A DNA stretch of 56,790 nucleotides from Oscillatoriales cyanobacterium USR001. GTDB lineage: Bacteria; Cyanobacteriota; Cyanobacteriia; Cyanobacteriales; Microcoleaceae. The DNA lies in the NCBI GenBank assembly GCA_001698425.1, contig MBRE01000055.1, forward strand, positions 123,588 to 180,377, read 5' to 3'. Shown piece by piece: positions 1 through 10,491 of the stretch. How positions within the stretch are numbered: the stretch's first letter is position 1; each line of letters opens with the position of its first letter. The notes under the pieces are model-generated. The model searched no databases, was not told where the DNA came from, and was given only the letters and a program-made list of their open reading frames with translations. A program made the translations under genes and the position numbers.

Positions 1-56
1 TGTTGGCGAACCCGCCCCTACCTAAACTGTTGCAAACTTTTTTAGAAATGGTATAA
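1..56. repeat. Dispersed repeat, copy 1 (GGCGAACCCGCCCCTAC type)
   Basis: This stretch matches 5754-5809 over 56 bases with about four differences. Both begin TGTTGGCGAACCCGCCCC and end in TTTTTTAGAAATGGTATAA. It is non-coding and lies downstream of the minus-strand hydrolase gene. The window edge cuts off whatever lies to the left. Confidence 0.85.
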
Positions 57-95
57 CCTGCCCCGAATACTGTTACACAACTTTGGAGAATTGGT

Positions 96-180
96 ATAAC
101 TTGATGATTGGTTTGTAGTAAGGGCAAAGAGCGCTAAAGCGCTTACTACAAACAAGCTAATTATTTAATTTCTATTCCTA
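96..180. repeat. AGGAAT-family palindromic repeat, copy A (left end missing)
   Basis: One of four copies in the window of a roughly 100-bp element; the others are at 22345-22444, 38036-38113 and 41747-41847. Its core is a palindrome around GTAGTAAG...GCGCTTACTAC, and the right end reads TTTAATTTCTATTCCT. The left terminal AGGAAT end seen in other copies is absent, so this copy is truncated. Confidence 0.85.
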
Positions 181-203
181 TTTCTGTGATTTAGAATGTT
201 AGA

Positions 204-1508
204 TTAAATCTCTCCGTTACGAATAATATAATCGGCAATTTGCGCGATACAATTACGAATTTTTAGATCGCTACCACTTTGATTATCAATCACAGTAATA
301 ATATATCCATCGCCGTTAATATTCGTTGCTAAAGTTGTCCCAAGAACTAAAGAGTTTTCCCCGGTTTTTTCCCCCAACCATTTAGCTGCTGTTTCTTCTA
401 AAGCGGCAAATCCTAACTTGCGATCGTACTGCTGACTCAAAGCATTAATTAACACTGAATTTCCGGGCATTTCGTGATTATAAATTTGCACCATCATTTC
501 TGTAAGTTCATCGCTAGTCATGGTATTTGGTCCAGAACCAACCTTAAAAGGCATAGTTTTTTCACCCATTAATTTAGAATGAACGCGGGTAACTTCATAA
601 CCGCTATTTTCTAAAACTTTGTTAATGTAATCTGTTCCTAAATAATCCATCAATTCATTAGTAGCAATATTGCTGCTACGGTCAATCATTTCTTCTACTA
701 GGGTTTTTAATGGGTAGCTTTGACGGGATTGAATTGCTGATGCGTCTTCCGTGTAGTTACCAGGTTTAACATAAATTTCTTGATTTAGACTAAGTTTTTC
801 TTCGCTAACTTTCTGCATTAGCGCAACTGCAATTGGCAGTTTAATTAAACTAGCTGGACTTTTTGGTGGTTGATTTCCTCGGAGATGAATGCAGTCTCTT
901 GAAAGCCGACAAACAGTAATCATTACATTATTAGATAAACCACTTTGGTTAGCAATTTGTTCTAATAATGCTGATTTTGCCTTATTTAATTCTTCGGTAG
1001 CAATATCTAAATTTCTTTGATATTCTTGAATTTTTGGGGTGGCTTTTGGTATTTGAAATGAGTTTTGTGGAATTTCTTTAAGGTTGTAGAGGGCTTGTTG
1101 CCAAAATAATTGAGCTTGTTTTTTAGTGGCGATCGATTGATTGGTTAAATTTGCTGTTTCTGAGGCTTGGCGAGCCCTACGGACTGCTTGTTGCCAGTTG
1201 TCATTTGCTCTTTGTTCTAGTATAATTTTAACTTCTATGGTTTGCAGATTTTGCCTAATACTTGCGGTGGTTTGGGGAGAAGGTTGGGAAAATATTGAGG
1301 AAAAAAAGTTGGGGCGAGAAGGGGTAGATGGGTTTTCTAATTCGGCGATTAGGCGATCGCGTATTTGGTAAAGTTCTACAAGCGATCGAACATTGAATGT
1401 TTGTGAGGTGGATTTTAGGATCGTTACTATCTGTATCAATCCAAGACCGGTGACGATGGCTAAAATTTTAATTAGGTTTAGTTTGAAATTGAAACGTGAA
1501 AACCCCAT
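204..1508 (-). CDS. Class A beta-lactamase-like serine hydrolase, membrane-anchored
   Basis: The C-terminal half has the three landmarks of class A beta-lactamase and penicillin-binding folds: SLIK (SxxK, near residue 220), SSN (SxN, near 278) and KTG (near 381). An N-terminal hydrophobic segment (about residues 4-31) should anchor it, with the catalytic domain outside the cytoplasm. Residues 95-190 form a charged helical region ahead of the enzyme domain. I chose the ATG at 1508 because GAGAGG sits six bases upstream; the longer frame from a TTG at 1526 would place that Shine-Dalgarno inside the gene. I see no clear omega-loop ExxLN deacylation motif, so antibiotic hydrolysis is uncertain. 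A peptidoglycan-related role is equally possible. Confidence 0.85.
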   Translation of the reverse strand: MGFSRFNFKLNLIKILAIVTGLGLIQIVTILKSTSQTFNVRSLVELYQIRDRLIAELENPSTPSRPNFFSSIFSQPSPQTTASIRQNLQTIEVKIILEQRANDNWQQAVRRARQASETANLTNQSIATKKQAQLFWQQALYNLKEIPQNSFQIPKATPKIQEYQRNLDIATEELNKAKSALLEQIANQSGLSNNVMITVCRLSRDCIHLRGNQPPKSPASLIKLPIAVALMQKVSEEKLSLNQEIYVKPGNYTEDASAIQSRQSYPLKTLVEEMIDRSSNIATNELMDYLGTDYINKVLENSGYEVTRVHSKLMGEKTMPFKVGSGPNTMTSDELTEMMVQIYNHEMPGNSVLINALSQQYDRKLGFAALEETAAKWLGEKTGENSLVLGTTLATNINGDGYIITVIDNQSGSDLKIRNCIAQIADYIIRNGEI

Positions 1509-1551
1509 TTTGTACCTCTCAGACAAAGATAGATTTTATTTAAGCTTACTT

Positions 1552-1585
1552 GTAGGGTGGGTTACGCTTCGCTAACACACCCTAC
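1552..1585. repeat. Hairpin GTAGGGTG...CACCCTAC
   Basis: An 8-bp perfect stem (1552-1559 with 1578-1585) is extended inward by GTTA/TAAC. It lies between valS and the hydrolase gene, both read leftwards, so it sits downstream of valS. There is no T-run, so it is better called a dispersed palindromic repeat than an intrinsic terminator. Confidence 0.7.
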
Positions 1586-1603
1586 GGATAGAGTAAGTCC
1601 TGA

Positions 1604-4600
1604 CTAAAATTGAGTTATGCGATCGCGCAAAATTTCCGCCTGTTTCTGGGCCTCCGCTAAAGCATCTTTCGCACCTTGAATAACTTCCAAAGTAGCTTTT
1701 TCCACAAATTTTGGATTATTTAAACGTGCAGAAATAGATTTAGCTTCAGCTTCCACTTTTGCAAGTTTCTTTTCCAATTTAGTACGTAAAGCCGCAATAT
1801 CCACTACTCCAGCTAGGGGAATTATCGCTTGTACAGTGCCGATAACTCCAGCAATCGATCCCCCATCGCCCCCCTTAAGAAGGGGGGAAATCGATCCCCC
1901 CTCGCCCCCCTTAAGAAGGGGGGAAATCGATCCCCCCTCGCCCCCCTTAAGAAGGGGGGAAATCGAGTCTAAACTGGGGGTGATAGTTAAGTTTTCAACC
2001 TTAGCTAAATCTTGGATGTAAGACTCGGTAGCTGTTAAAATTTGGCGTTCTTTATCGCTTTCGCTTTGCAAAATCACAGTGACTTTAACACTGGGTTTGA
2101 TATCAGAATCAGCGCGTAAGTTACGAATAGTCCGAATTGTCCCAAATAACAAATCAAACTGCTGTTCTAATTCAGGATCGATCGAAGATTTATCTGCCTC
2201 TGGATAAGCTTGCAAAGCCAGACATTCATCCTCACCTTTTTGAGTCAGAGTATGCCAAATTTCCTCAGTAATGTGCGGCATAAAAGGATGCAATAATTTT
2301 AAAATCCCTTCTAACACATAAGCTAAAGTTTGTTGTGCAACTTGCTTTGATGTAACATCAGCATCTGGTAACAAACGAGATTTAACTAACTCAATGTACC
2401 AGTCGCAAAAGTCACCCCAAATAAACTCATAAAGCCCCTTAGCCGCTTCTCCTAAACCGTAATTCTCGATATAGTTGCGCGTTGCTTCTACAGTTTGATG
2501 ATAGCGAGAAAGAATCCAGCGATCGCACAATTCTAAACCCCCCATGCCCCCCTTAGTAAGGGGGGTTTTAGGAGAAGTTTCTCCCTTAGTAAGGGGGGTT
2601 TGAACAGAAGTTTCTCCCTTAGTAAGGGGGGTTTTAGGAGAAGTTTCTCCCTTAGTAAGGGTGGTTTCAGGAGAAGTTTCTCCCTTAGTAAGGGTGGTTT
2701 CAGGAGAAGTTTCTCCCTTAGTAAGGGGAGTTTCAGGAGAAGTTTCTCCCTTACCAATCAGAGATCGATCGTAACTCCCCCCCTTACCAAGGGGGGGTTG
2801 GGGGGGGTTTCCCAATTGTTGCGGTGTCTTCCCTTCCAAACTAATCATCACAAACCTGGCCGCATTCCACATCTTATTAGTGAAATTACGCGACGCTTCC
2901 ACCGTCGATGATTCCTCAGTCTTCCGATTATAATCCAGACGAACATCTTGACCCGCACCGGCGGTTTCTCGCATTAACGCATAACGCAAAGCATCCGTAC
3001 CATACTTATCAATTAAAATCAGCGGATCGATGCCATTCCCAGCAGATTTTGATTGCTTCTTACCATTTTCATCTAACATCAAACCGTGAATATACACAGT
3101 TTTAAACGGCATTTTGCCCGTAAAATGTCCCGCCATCATCGTCATTCTGGCAACCCAGAAAAAGATGATATCAAAACCCGTTGATAACGTAGAATTAGGG
3201 TAATATCTCGCTAAATCCGGCGTTTCCTCCGGCCATCCCATTGTGGAAAATGGCCATAATCCCGATGAAAACCAAGTATCCAAAACATCTGGATCTTGTT
3301 CAATTTTAACATTTTCACCGAATTTTGATTGAGCTTTTTCTAGTGCTTCCGATTCATTTCTCGCAACTACAAAAGGTGTAGAATCGGTAATTTCTCCTCC
3401 AGTTTCGCTGATAGCATACCAAGCCGGAATTTGATGACCCCACCATAATTGCCGCGAGATACACCAATCTTTAATTTTAACTAACCAATCGCGATAAACC
3501 TTTGACCAACGTGCAGGAATAAACTCAGGTTGGCTCTTTTTGTCGAGAAATTCTAAGGCTGTTTCAGCCATCGGGCGAATTTTGACAAACCATTGAGTTG
3601 AGAGGAGAGGTTCGATGGGAACTTTACCGCGATCGCTATAAGGAACAGAATGTTTATACTCCTCAATTTTTACTAGAAACCCGTCAGTTTCTAACTGTTT
3701 AACCACATTTCTTCTACCAGCAAATCTGTCCTGTCCTTGAAACGGGCCGGCATTTTCATTTAAGCTACCGTCTTTATTCATAATATTAATAAACGGCAAG
3801 CCATGACGATTTCCCATTTCAAAATCATTAGGATCGTGGGCTGGAGTCACCTTCACGCAACCAGTCCCGAAACTTGGATCGACTAATTCATCAGCAAAAA
3901 TCGGGATTTCCCGATTCATAATTGGCAGAGTCAAAGTTTTACCAATTAAATGTTTATAACGGTCATCATTAGGATTAACAGCAACGCCGGTATCACCTAA
4001 CATGGTTTCCGGCCGAGTTGTCGCTACTTCCACATAGCCGCTACCATCAGTAAGAGGATAGCGAAAGTGCCATAAATTACCATTAACTTCCTTACTTTCT
4101 ACTTCTAAATCTGAGACAGCAGATTGACTAGCGGGACACCAGTTAACTAAATAATTACCGCGATAAATTAGCCCATCTTCATAGAGTTTAATAAAAGCTT
4201 CTAATACCGCCTTCGATAAACCTTCATCCATCGTAAAACGTTCCCGCGACCAATCGGCAGATAGCCCAATTCTTCGCAATTGATTAACTATTGTACCGCC
4301 GGATTCTGCTCTCCATTGCCAAGCTTTTTCTAGGAATTTTTCGCGGCCTAAATCGTAGCGAGTTTTGCCTTCAGCTTTGAGTTGTTTTTCCAGAATAGTT
4401 TGAACTGCGATACTGGCGTGATCGGTTCCAGGGAGACAAAGAGTATTGTCACCTTTCATGCGATGATAGCGGATGAGGGCATCAATTAGGGAGTTATTGA
4501 AGGCGTGGCCCATGTGGAGGCTGCCGGTGACGTTTGGGGGTGGGATGATGATACAGTAAGGTTCGCCGCCTTTTTCGGGGTCAGCTTTGAAAGTTTGGTT

Positions 4601-4681
4601 ATCTTCCCAGTATTTTTGCCATTTGGCTTCGGTGGCGAAGGGATCGTATTGGGGGGGTAGGTTTGGCGTGGTTTCGGTCAT
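1604..4681 (-). CDS. valS: Valyl-tRNA synthetase with two in-frame repeat insertions
   Basis: Class I aminoacyl-tRNA synthetase that charges tRNA-Val in the cytoplasm. HMGH (HIGH motif) lies at residues 56-59 and KQSKS (KMSKS motif) near residue 543. The CP1 editing domain, the anticodon-binding domain (after [12 protein letters not shown]) and the C-terminal coiled-coil arm ([14 protein letters not shown]) are all present. At 1025 residues it is longer than the 880-950 typical of the family. The excess is two low-complexity insertions made of translated palindromic repeats: about six 11-residue units of [11 protein letters not shown] type (DNA about 2541-2750), and three 12-residue [12 protein letters not shown] units (DNA 1854-1961). 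Both lie in inter-domain linkers, and the lengths keep the frame. The start is the ATG at 4681. Confidence 0.97.
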   Translation of the reverse strand: MTETTPNLPPQYDPFATEAKWQKYWEDNQTFKADPEKGGEPYCIIIPPPNVTGSLHMGHAFNNSLIDALIRYHRMKGDNTLCLPGTDHASIAVQTILEKQLKAEGKTRYDLGREKFLEKAWQWRAESGGTIVNQLRRIGLSADWSRERFTMDEGLSKAVLEAFIKLYEDGLIYRGNYLVNWCPASQSAVSDLEVESKEVNGNLWHFRYPLTDGSGYVEVATTRPETMLGDTGVAVNPNDDRYKHLIGKTLTLPIMNREIPIFADELVDPSFGTGCVKVTPAHDPNDFEMGNRHGLPFINIMNKDGSLNENAGPFQGQDRFAGRRNVVKQLETDGFLVKIEEYKHSVPYSDRGKVPIEPLLSTQWFVKIRPMAETALEFLDKKSQPEFIPARWSKVYRDWLVKIKDWCISRQLWWGHQIPAWYAISETGGEITDSTPFVVARNESEALEKAQSKFGENVKIEQDPDVLDTWFSSGLWPFSTMGWPEETPDLARYYPNSTLSTGFDIIFFWVARMTMMAGHFTGKMPFKTVYIHGLMLDENGKKQSKSAGNGIDPLILIDKYGTDALRYALMRETAGAGQDVRLDYNRKTEESSTVEASRNFTNKMWNAARFVMISLEGKTPQQLGNPPQPPLGKGGSYDRSLIGKGETSPETPLTKGETSPETTLTKGETSPETTLTKGETSPKTPLTKGETSVQTPLTKGETSPKTPLTKGGMGGLELCDRWILSRYHQTVEATRNYIENYGLGEAAKGLYEFIWGDFCDWYIELVKSRLLPDADVTSKQVAQQTLAYVLEGILKLLHPFMPHITEEIWHTLTQKGEDECLALQAYPEADKSSIDPELEQQFDLLFGTIRTIRNLRADSDIKPSVKVTVILQSESDKERQILTATESYIQDLAKVENLTITPSLDSISPLLKGGEGGSISPLLKGGEGGSISPLLKGGDGGSIAGVIGTVQAIIPLAGVVDIAALRTKLEKKLAKVEAEAKSISARLNNPKFVEKATLEVIQGAKDALAEAQKQAEILRDRITQF
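1854..1961. repeat. Three tandem 36-bp palindromic units inside valS
   Basis: The units are 1854-1889, 1890-1925 and 1926-1961, differing at one base. Each contains the palindrome CCCCCCTTAAGAAGGGGGG. Read in valS they encode three copies of a 12-residue segment just before the C-terminal arm. Near-identity implies recent tandem amplification. Confidence 0.95.
2541..2815. repeat. Tandem 33-bp units plus flanking G/C-run palindromes inside valS
   Basis: Six units of TTTCTCCCTTAGTAAGGG type occur at 33-bp spacing between about 2541 and 2750. They are followed at 2776-2809 by a diverged palindrome of CCCCCTTACCAAGGGGGGG type. Read in valS they give repeating [11 protein letters not shown] segments in the linker between the catalytic and anticodon-binding domains. 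Confidence 0.93.
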
Positions 4682-4802
4682 AGCGGATTGAAAGTTTTAT
4701 TATTTAAGATTGTGCCATATTTTTGATAATTTTTGGGAGAGTTTGGGGTTAAAAAAATTGTAAAATAGATTTATTGCAAAAATATCCCGGCGATTTTAAT
4801 CA

Positions 4803-5702
4803 ATGATTAAAGGAACAACTAAACTGCTAGGAGTCATTGGTCATCCGATCGAACACTCTTTATCGCCACTGATGCACAATGCGGCACTTTCTCATTTAGG
4901 ATTAGATTATGTTTATCTGCCTTTTCCTGTAAAATCAGGAGATTTAAAGGTGGCTATTTCAGGATTTGAGGCTGTAGGAGTTATGGGATTTAATATTACA
5001 ATTCCTCACAAACAAACTATTTTACCTTTACTTTCTGAAGTTTCTCCCTTGGCGATCGCGGTTGGTGCAGTGAATACAGTTTATCGTACTAAGAAAGGTT
5101 GGGCGGGGACAAATACTGATGTTCAAGGATTTCTCGCGCCTTTGCGATCGCCTTCGTTACAAACTAGCATTGATGATTGGAGTCAGAAAATTGCCGTAAT
5201 TTTAGGTAGCGGTGGCGCAGCGAGAGCCATTGTTGCTGGATGTGCTGAATTGGGATGTGCTCAAATTCATATTGTCGGCCGCGATCGCGCTAAATTAGCC
5301 GCATTTGAGCAAAGTTGGAGAAATTCTCCTCTACCTGTCAATTTATTTACTCATACTTGGGACAATTTAGGAAAGCTAATTTCTCAAGCGGATTTGTTAG
5401 TAAATGCGACACCCATAGGAATGTACCCCCAGGGAGAAAATTCGCCTGTTGATGTTAATTTGTTGGATCAAATTTCCGCAGGTGCGATCGCCTACGATTT
5501 GATTTATACTCCCAATCCTACTGAGTTTCTCAAACAAGCTCAAGAAAGAGGCGCGATCGCGATCGACGGTTTAGAAATGTTAGTTCAACAAGGAGCCGCC
5601 GCCTTAGAAATCTGGTTACAAAAACCAGTTCCAATTGATGTAATGCGTCATACTTTGCAACAACATTTGAGCAATCAAACTAATACCATTTCTCTAAATT
5701 AA
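4803..5702 (+). CDS. aroE: Shikimate dehydrogenase
   Basis: NADPH-dependent reduction of 3-dehydroshikimate in the aromatic amino acid (shikimate) pathway. Seen in the sequence: the shikimate-binding start GHPIEHSLSPLMHNAAL, the catalytic lysine in NITIPHKQTI, the NTDVQGF motif, the Rossmann glycine loop GSGGAARAIV and the NATPIGM and DLIYTPNPT segments. At 299 residues it has normal length. No good Shine-Dalgarno precedes the ATG at 4803, which is common in cyanobacteria. It is divergent from valS, with 121 bases between the two starts, and stands alone. Confidence 0.95.
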   Translation: MIKGTTKLLGVIGHPIEHSLSPLMHNAALSHLGLDYVYLPFPVKSGDLKVAISGFEAVGVMGFNITIPHKQTILPLLSEVSPLAIAVGAVNTVYRTKKGWAGTNTDVQGFLAPLRSPSLQTSIDDWSQKIAVILGSGGAARAIVAGCAELGCAQIHIVGRDRAKLAAFEQSWRNSPLPVNLFTHTWDNLGKLISQADLLVNATPIGMYPQGENSPVDVNLLDQISAGAIAYDLIYTPNPTEFLKQAQERGAIAIDGLEMLVQQGAAALEIWLQKPVPIDVMRHTLQQHLSNQTNTISLN

Positions 5703-5715
5703 TGCTACAGTCTTC

Positions 5716-5809
5716 GGGGCGGGTTTTTGAAGATTTTGGCAAATAGCAGTGATTGTTGGCGAACCCGCCCCTACCCAAACTGTTCCACACTTTTTTAGAA
5801 ATGGTATAA
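5716..5809. repeat. Dispersed palindromic repeat including copy 2 of the window-start repeat
   Basis: GGGGCGGGTT (5716-5725) pairs with AACCCGCCCC (5762-5771). The part 5754-5809 matches positions 1-56 with about four differences. It occupies the aroE-eno convergent spacer and encodes nothing recognisable. Confidence 0.85.
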
Positions 5810-5810
5810 A

Positions 5811-5881
5811 TTGTAGGGGCAATCCCCCTGTGGTTGCCCCGTAAGGATTAGAAGGCGGACACGGGGGCACCGCCCCTACAA
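5811..5881. repeat. Inverted repeat TTGTAGGGGC...GCCCCTACAA
   Basis: A palindromic element with outer arms TTGTAGGGGC and GCCCCTACAA and inner G/C runs. It lies 14 bases beyond the end of eno and could fold into a strong hairpin in transcripts from either side. There is no T-tract. Confidence 0.75.
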
Positions 5882-5894
5882 AAATAACCAAAAA

Positions 5895-7493
<1,599 letters not shown>

Positions 7494-8321
7494 ATGAACA
7501 TTTTTGGTAGTCTGCTTGCTCAACCCGCTAAACCGCCCCAAGCTAAAAAACAGCGTCGAGGCATTGAAATTAAATCGGCACGAGAAATTGAAATTATGCG
7601 ACAAGCTGCAAAAATTGTCGCCACAACCCTCAAAGAAATTTCGCAACTGGTAAAACCAGGAATGACAACGGCAGATTTAGATGCTTACGCAGAAAAACGC
7701 ATTCGTGAAATGGGTGCAACTCCCAGTTTTAAAGGCTATCACGATTTCCCAGCTTCAATTTGTGCTTGTATTAATAACGAAGTTGTGCATGGTATTCCCA
7801 GCCCCAGAAAGGTGATTCGAGCCGGTGATGTTCTAAAAGTTGATACAGGTGCTTATTATCAAGGTTTTCATGGAGATTCCTGCATTACTATTCCCGTTGT
7901 CGAAGTTACTCCCGAAGCTGCTAAGTTAATTCATGCCGCAGAAGCAGCCCTGTATAAAGGTATTGAACAGGTAAAAGCGGGAGCCTATTTGTTGGATATT
8001 GCTGGTGCAATTCAAGATTGTGTTGAATCTTACGGTTTTTGTGTAGTTGAAGAATTTACCGGTCATGGTGTGGGTAGGAATTTGCACGAAGAACCTTCGG
8101 TTTTTAACTTTCGTACCCGCGATATGCCCAATGTTAAACTAAGATCGGGAATGACGCTGGCGATCGAGCCAATTTTGAATGCAGGTTCTAAATTTACTCG
8201 GACGTTAGCAGATAAGTGGACGGCTGTGACTGTTGACAATTCTTTGTCTGCTCAGTTTGAGCATACAGTTTTGGTGACAGATCGTGGCTATGAAATTTTA
8301 ACTGACCGCTCTAAGGTTTAG
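7494..8321 (+). CDS. map: Methionine aminopeptidase, type I
   Basis: Removes the N-terminal methionine from nascent proteins using two divalent metals. The ligand set is visible: two aspartates in [15 protein letters not shown], the histidine in [14 protein letters not shown], and the glutamates in LAIEPILN and SAQFEHTVL. The enzyme core starts at about residue 28 ([16 protein letters not shown]). The roughly 25-residue basic, Pro/Lys-rich N-terminal extension resembles the variable extensions of this family. The ATG at 7494 lacks a clear Shine-Dalgarno. Confidence 0.95.
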   Translation: MNIFGSLLAQPAKPPQAKKQRRGIEIKSAREIEIMRQAAKIVATTLKEISQLVKPGMTTADLDAYAEKRIREMGATPSFKGYHDFPASICACINNEVVHGIPSPRKVIRAGDVLKVDTGAYYQGFHGDSCITIPVVEVTPEAAKLIHAAEAALYKGIEQVKAGAYLLDIAGAIQDCVESYGFCVVEEFTGHGVGRNLHEEPSVFNFRTRDMPNVKLRSGMTLAIEPILNAGSKFTRTLADKWTAVTVDNSLSAQFEHTVLVTDRGYEILTDRSKV

Positions 8322-8368
8322 GTGATTGAGTCGGGATCAGCTTAATTTAAAGGAGAGGTATAAATTTT

Positions 8369-8980
8369 ATGAGCGAGCAAACTCCATATCAATTACTTGG
8401 AGTATCTGAGGATGCTTCTTTTGATGAAGTGCAAGATGCTAAGGGCCGTGTCGCCCAGCAATATGAAGGTGATAAAAAACGTTTGGAAATGATTGAGGCG
8501 GCTTACGATGCTATCCTAATGGATCGTTTGCGACAACGCCAAGAAGGGAAAATAAAAGTTCCTGAGCGCATCCGTTTTCCAGAGAGAAATGTCGCACCTT
8601 CTCCTAACTTTACTCCTACTCCTATTAAGGGAGGACCGGCTTGGATGCAACGACTGGTTGATACTCCCAGTCGCGGTGATATTTTGTGGCCGGCTGGTAT
8701 CTATGCTGTGCTGGGAGGTTTGAGCATTTATCCATCTACAAATGATTCTTTATTACAGCTTACTTTGGCTGTGGGTGTGGGTGCTTGTCTTTATTTTCTC
8801 AATCGCAAGGAGAAAAAGTTTGGTCGCGCTGTTTTGTTGACTCTGGGTGGCTTAACTTTTGGTTTGTTGCTGGGAGGTATTTTTGGTTCGGTGGTGAGTG
8901 GTGGTGTGATTTCTCCTGAGAAGTTTATTACTGTGTTGACGTTTCTGATTTTGTGGTTGGTTAGTAGTTTTCTGCGTTAG
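8369..8980 (+). CDS. CPP1-like (DUF3353) J-like membrane protein
   Basis: An N-terminal J-like segment (about residues 5-70, PYQLLGVSEDASFDEVQ through EAAYDAIL) is followed by four hydrophobic segments between about 105 and 203. The J-domain HPD tripeptide is absent, as expected for the CPP1 (chaperone-like protein of POR1) family of cyanobacteria and plastids. In plants that family stabilises the light-dependent protochlorophyllide reductase; the role here is inferred from family only. AGGAGAGG precedes the ATG. The gene follows map by 47 bases and may be co-transcribed with it. Confidence 0.85.
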   Translation: MSEQTPYQLLGVSEDASFDEVQDAKGRVAQQYEGDKKRLEMIEAAYDAILMDRLRQRQEGKIKVPERIRFPERNVAPSPNFTPTPIKGGPAWMQRLVDTPSRGDILWPAGIYAVLGGLSIYPSTNDSLLQLTLAVGVGACLYFLNRKEKKFGRAVLLTLGGLTFGLLLGGIFGSVVSGGVISPEKFITVLTFLILWLVSSFLR

Positions 8981-8985
8981 TTGTT

Positions 8986-9041
8986 GTTAACGGTTAACTG
9001 TTAACTGTTAACGGTTAACGGTTAACGGTTAACGGTTAACT
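8986..9041. repeat. Heptamer array GTTAACG/GTTAACT, 8 units
   Basis: Eight exact 7-bp units of GTTAAC(G/T) starting five bases after the CPP1-like stop codon. This is a short tandemly repeated repetitive (STRR) sequence typical of filamentous cyanobacteria. Each unit contains TAA. Confidence 0.97.
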
Positions 9042-9065
9042 GTTAGTTAGGTATAGGAGTTGTTG

Positions 9066-9638
9066 ATGATTGCTCTAACTAAGTCAAAAGTTTATACTGC
9101 TGAGGAATATTTGGAGCTTGAAGTCAATGCTGAGGAACGCCATGAATTTATTGATGGGGAAATTGTTCTAATGACTGGGGGAACGCCAAACCATAATGAG
9201 ATTGCGAGTAATTTTTTGGTAATCCTTAAAGTTGGACTCAAGGGAAAACCTTATCGTTGTTTTATTACGGATCAAAGGCTATGGATTCCGCAGTTAAATA
9301 GGTTTACTTATCCTGATGTGATGGTGGTGTCGCAGCCTTTGGAGTTACAGGCGGGGAGGACTGATACTGTGACAAATCCGTTGCTGATTGCTGAGGTTCT
9401 TTCTCAGGGAACGAGGAGTTATGACAAGGATGGTAAGTTTGCGGCTTATCGCACGGTTCCAAGTTTTCAGGAGTATTTATTGATCGATCAATATATGGTT
9501 TGTGTTGAACATTATGCTAAGACAAATGAGCAGGAATGGATTTTTAGAGAATATAAAAATTTAGTCGATCGCATAATGTTGTCAACTATTCCTTTAGAGT
9601 TTACTCTTGCAGATTTATATGAAAGTATTCAGCTTTAA
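9066..9638 (+). CDS. Uma2-family (DUF820) putative endonuclease
   Basis: A PD-(D/E)XK-like fold protein of a family greatly expanded in filamentous cyanobacteria and of unknown biological role. Seen: EERHEFIDGEIVLMTGG near the start, the acidic YPDVMVV segment, LLIAEVLSQGTRSYDKDGKF with the putative catalytic glutamate and lysine, and SFQEYLLID. The ATG at 9066 is preferred because TAGGAG lies just before it; a TTG at 9060 would add two residues. The heptamer array immediately upstream separates it from the CPP1-like gene. Confidence 0.9.
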   Translation: MIALTKSKVYTAEEYLELEVNAEERHEFIDGEIVLMTGGTPNHNEIASNFLVILKVGLKGKPYRCFITDQRLWIPQLNRFTYPDVMVVSQPLELQAGRTDTVTNPLLIAEVLSQGTRSYDKDGKFAAYRTVPSFQEYLLIDQYMVCVEHYAKTNEQEWIFREYKNLVDRIMLSTIPLEFTLADLYESIQL

Positions 9639-9689
9639 TCAGTGGCGTTGCTGAATCAAGGCATAATAAACTAGAGAGGTTAAGTTCTT

Positions 9690-9974
9690 ATGGCGATTAA
9701 TGTGCAAAATGCAGTAATTACTGCTCAAAATTATTTGTTTTCCCTACCAGATATGACGGGGCTTGTAAGAGAGGATCTTAGGTTGGAAGAGGTTGAACTT
9801 TCAGACGATAAAAAATACTGGTTTATTACATTAGGCTTTAGTCGTCCTGTAGATAAGAGTAAAAATCCTCTTGCCGATTTAGTTGCAGTTTCATCTTATG
9901 AACGAGTCTATAAAGTATTTAAAATTAATGCAGAAACGGGTGAGGTGCAGTCTATGAAGATTCGAGAACTATGA
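9690..9974 (+). CDS. Small protein coupled to a PIN-domain gene, putative antitoxin
   Basis: 94 residues with no family I recognise with certainty. The predicted order is an N-terminal helix (AVITAQNYLFSLP), then strands YWFITLGFSR and RVYKVFKINAETGEVQSMKI. The last segment is reminiscent of a PepSY-like strand-turn-strand. There is no ribbon-helix-helix, AbrB or HTH motif. Its last codons overlap the start of the PIN gene by four bases (ATGA), so the two are translationally coupled. That arrangement is typical of toxin-antitoxin pairs with the antitoxin first. The antitoxin role is inference from gene order. Confidence 0.75.
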   Translation: MAINVQNAVITAQNYLFSLPDMTGLVREDLRLEEVELSDDKKYWFITLGFSRPVDKSKNPLADLVAVSSYERVYKVFKINAETGEVQSMKIREL

Positions 9975-10465
9975 AAGATGTTATCCCTTCTCTGTTTCAA
10001 AAGTACAAGCAAAAAGGAATTTTGATTGATACAAATATCCTCTTGCTGTGGTTTGTGGGGACTACCAATCGCAACCGCATTTCACAATTTAATCGAACAG
10101 AAAAATTTAAGCCGGAAGATTATGATTTATTATTGGGGATTTTGTCCTATTTTGACAAAATAGTGACAACTCCCAACATTCTGACAGAAGTTAACAGTCT
10201 GGCAAATCAGCTTGGGGAACCTGAACGTGCTCTATGCTTATCTGCGTTCGCTAAAGCTATGGAATTATTAAATGAATCTTATCTGGAAAGTCGCGAGGTT
10301 GTTAAGACAAACAGTTTTACTAAATTTGGCTTAACGGATTGTGCTATAGTCAATATTGCTAGAGACAAATATTTGGTTGTGACTGATGATCTGAAGTTAG
10401 CTCATTACCTACAAAACATAGAAATTGATACGATTAATTTTAATAATATTCGCGTTTATGGATGA
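9971..10465 (+). CDS. PIN-domain protein, putative ribonuclease toxin
   Basis: A 164-residue single-domain PIN protein. The acidic quartet is visible: D in ILIDTNILLLWF, E in NILTEVNSL, D in GLTDCAIVNIA, and D in LVVTDDLKLA. PIN domains are Mg-dependent ribonucleases, and many act as toxins (VapC). The start ATG overlaps the previous gene's stop region (ATGA). The usual VapC partner is a DNA-binding antitoxin; here the coupled partner has no such domain. A role as an RNA-processing enzyme rather than a toxin is possible. Confidence 0.85.
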   Translation: MKDVIPSLFQKYKQKGILIDTNILLLWFVGTTNRNRISQFNRTEKFKPEDYDLLLGILSYFDKIVTTPNILTEVNSLANQLGEPERALCLSAFAKAMELLNESYLESREVVKTNSFTKFGLTDCAIVNIARDKYLVVTDDLKLAHYLQNIEIDTINFNNIRVYG

Positions 10466-10470
10466 AATAA

Positions 10471-10491
10471 ACTGTTAACTGTTAACTGTTA
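10471..10491. repeat. Short heptamer array AACTGTT, 3 units
   Basis: Three 7-bp units between the PIN gene and the convergent HAD gene. The HAD stop codon (10475-10477, minus strand) and its last few residues are encoded by this repeat. Confidence 0.9.

Noticed and set aside
1854..1961. Possible CRISPR array
   Set aside because: The units are tandem without spacers, lie inside valS and are palindromic G/C runs; no cas genes are present in the window.
2533..2911. Open frames on both strands across the valS repeat cluster
   Set aside because: They consist only of the 33-bp repeat translated in other frames ([21 protein letters not shown]); valS is the real frame.
5694..5891. A 65-codon frame in the aroE-eno spacer
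   Set aside because: It runs through two palindromic repeats (CPPSNPYGATTGGLPLQF is a common translated repeat), not a gene.
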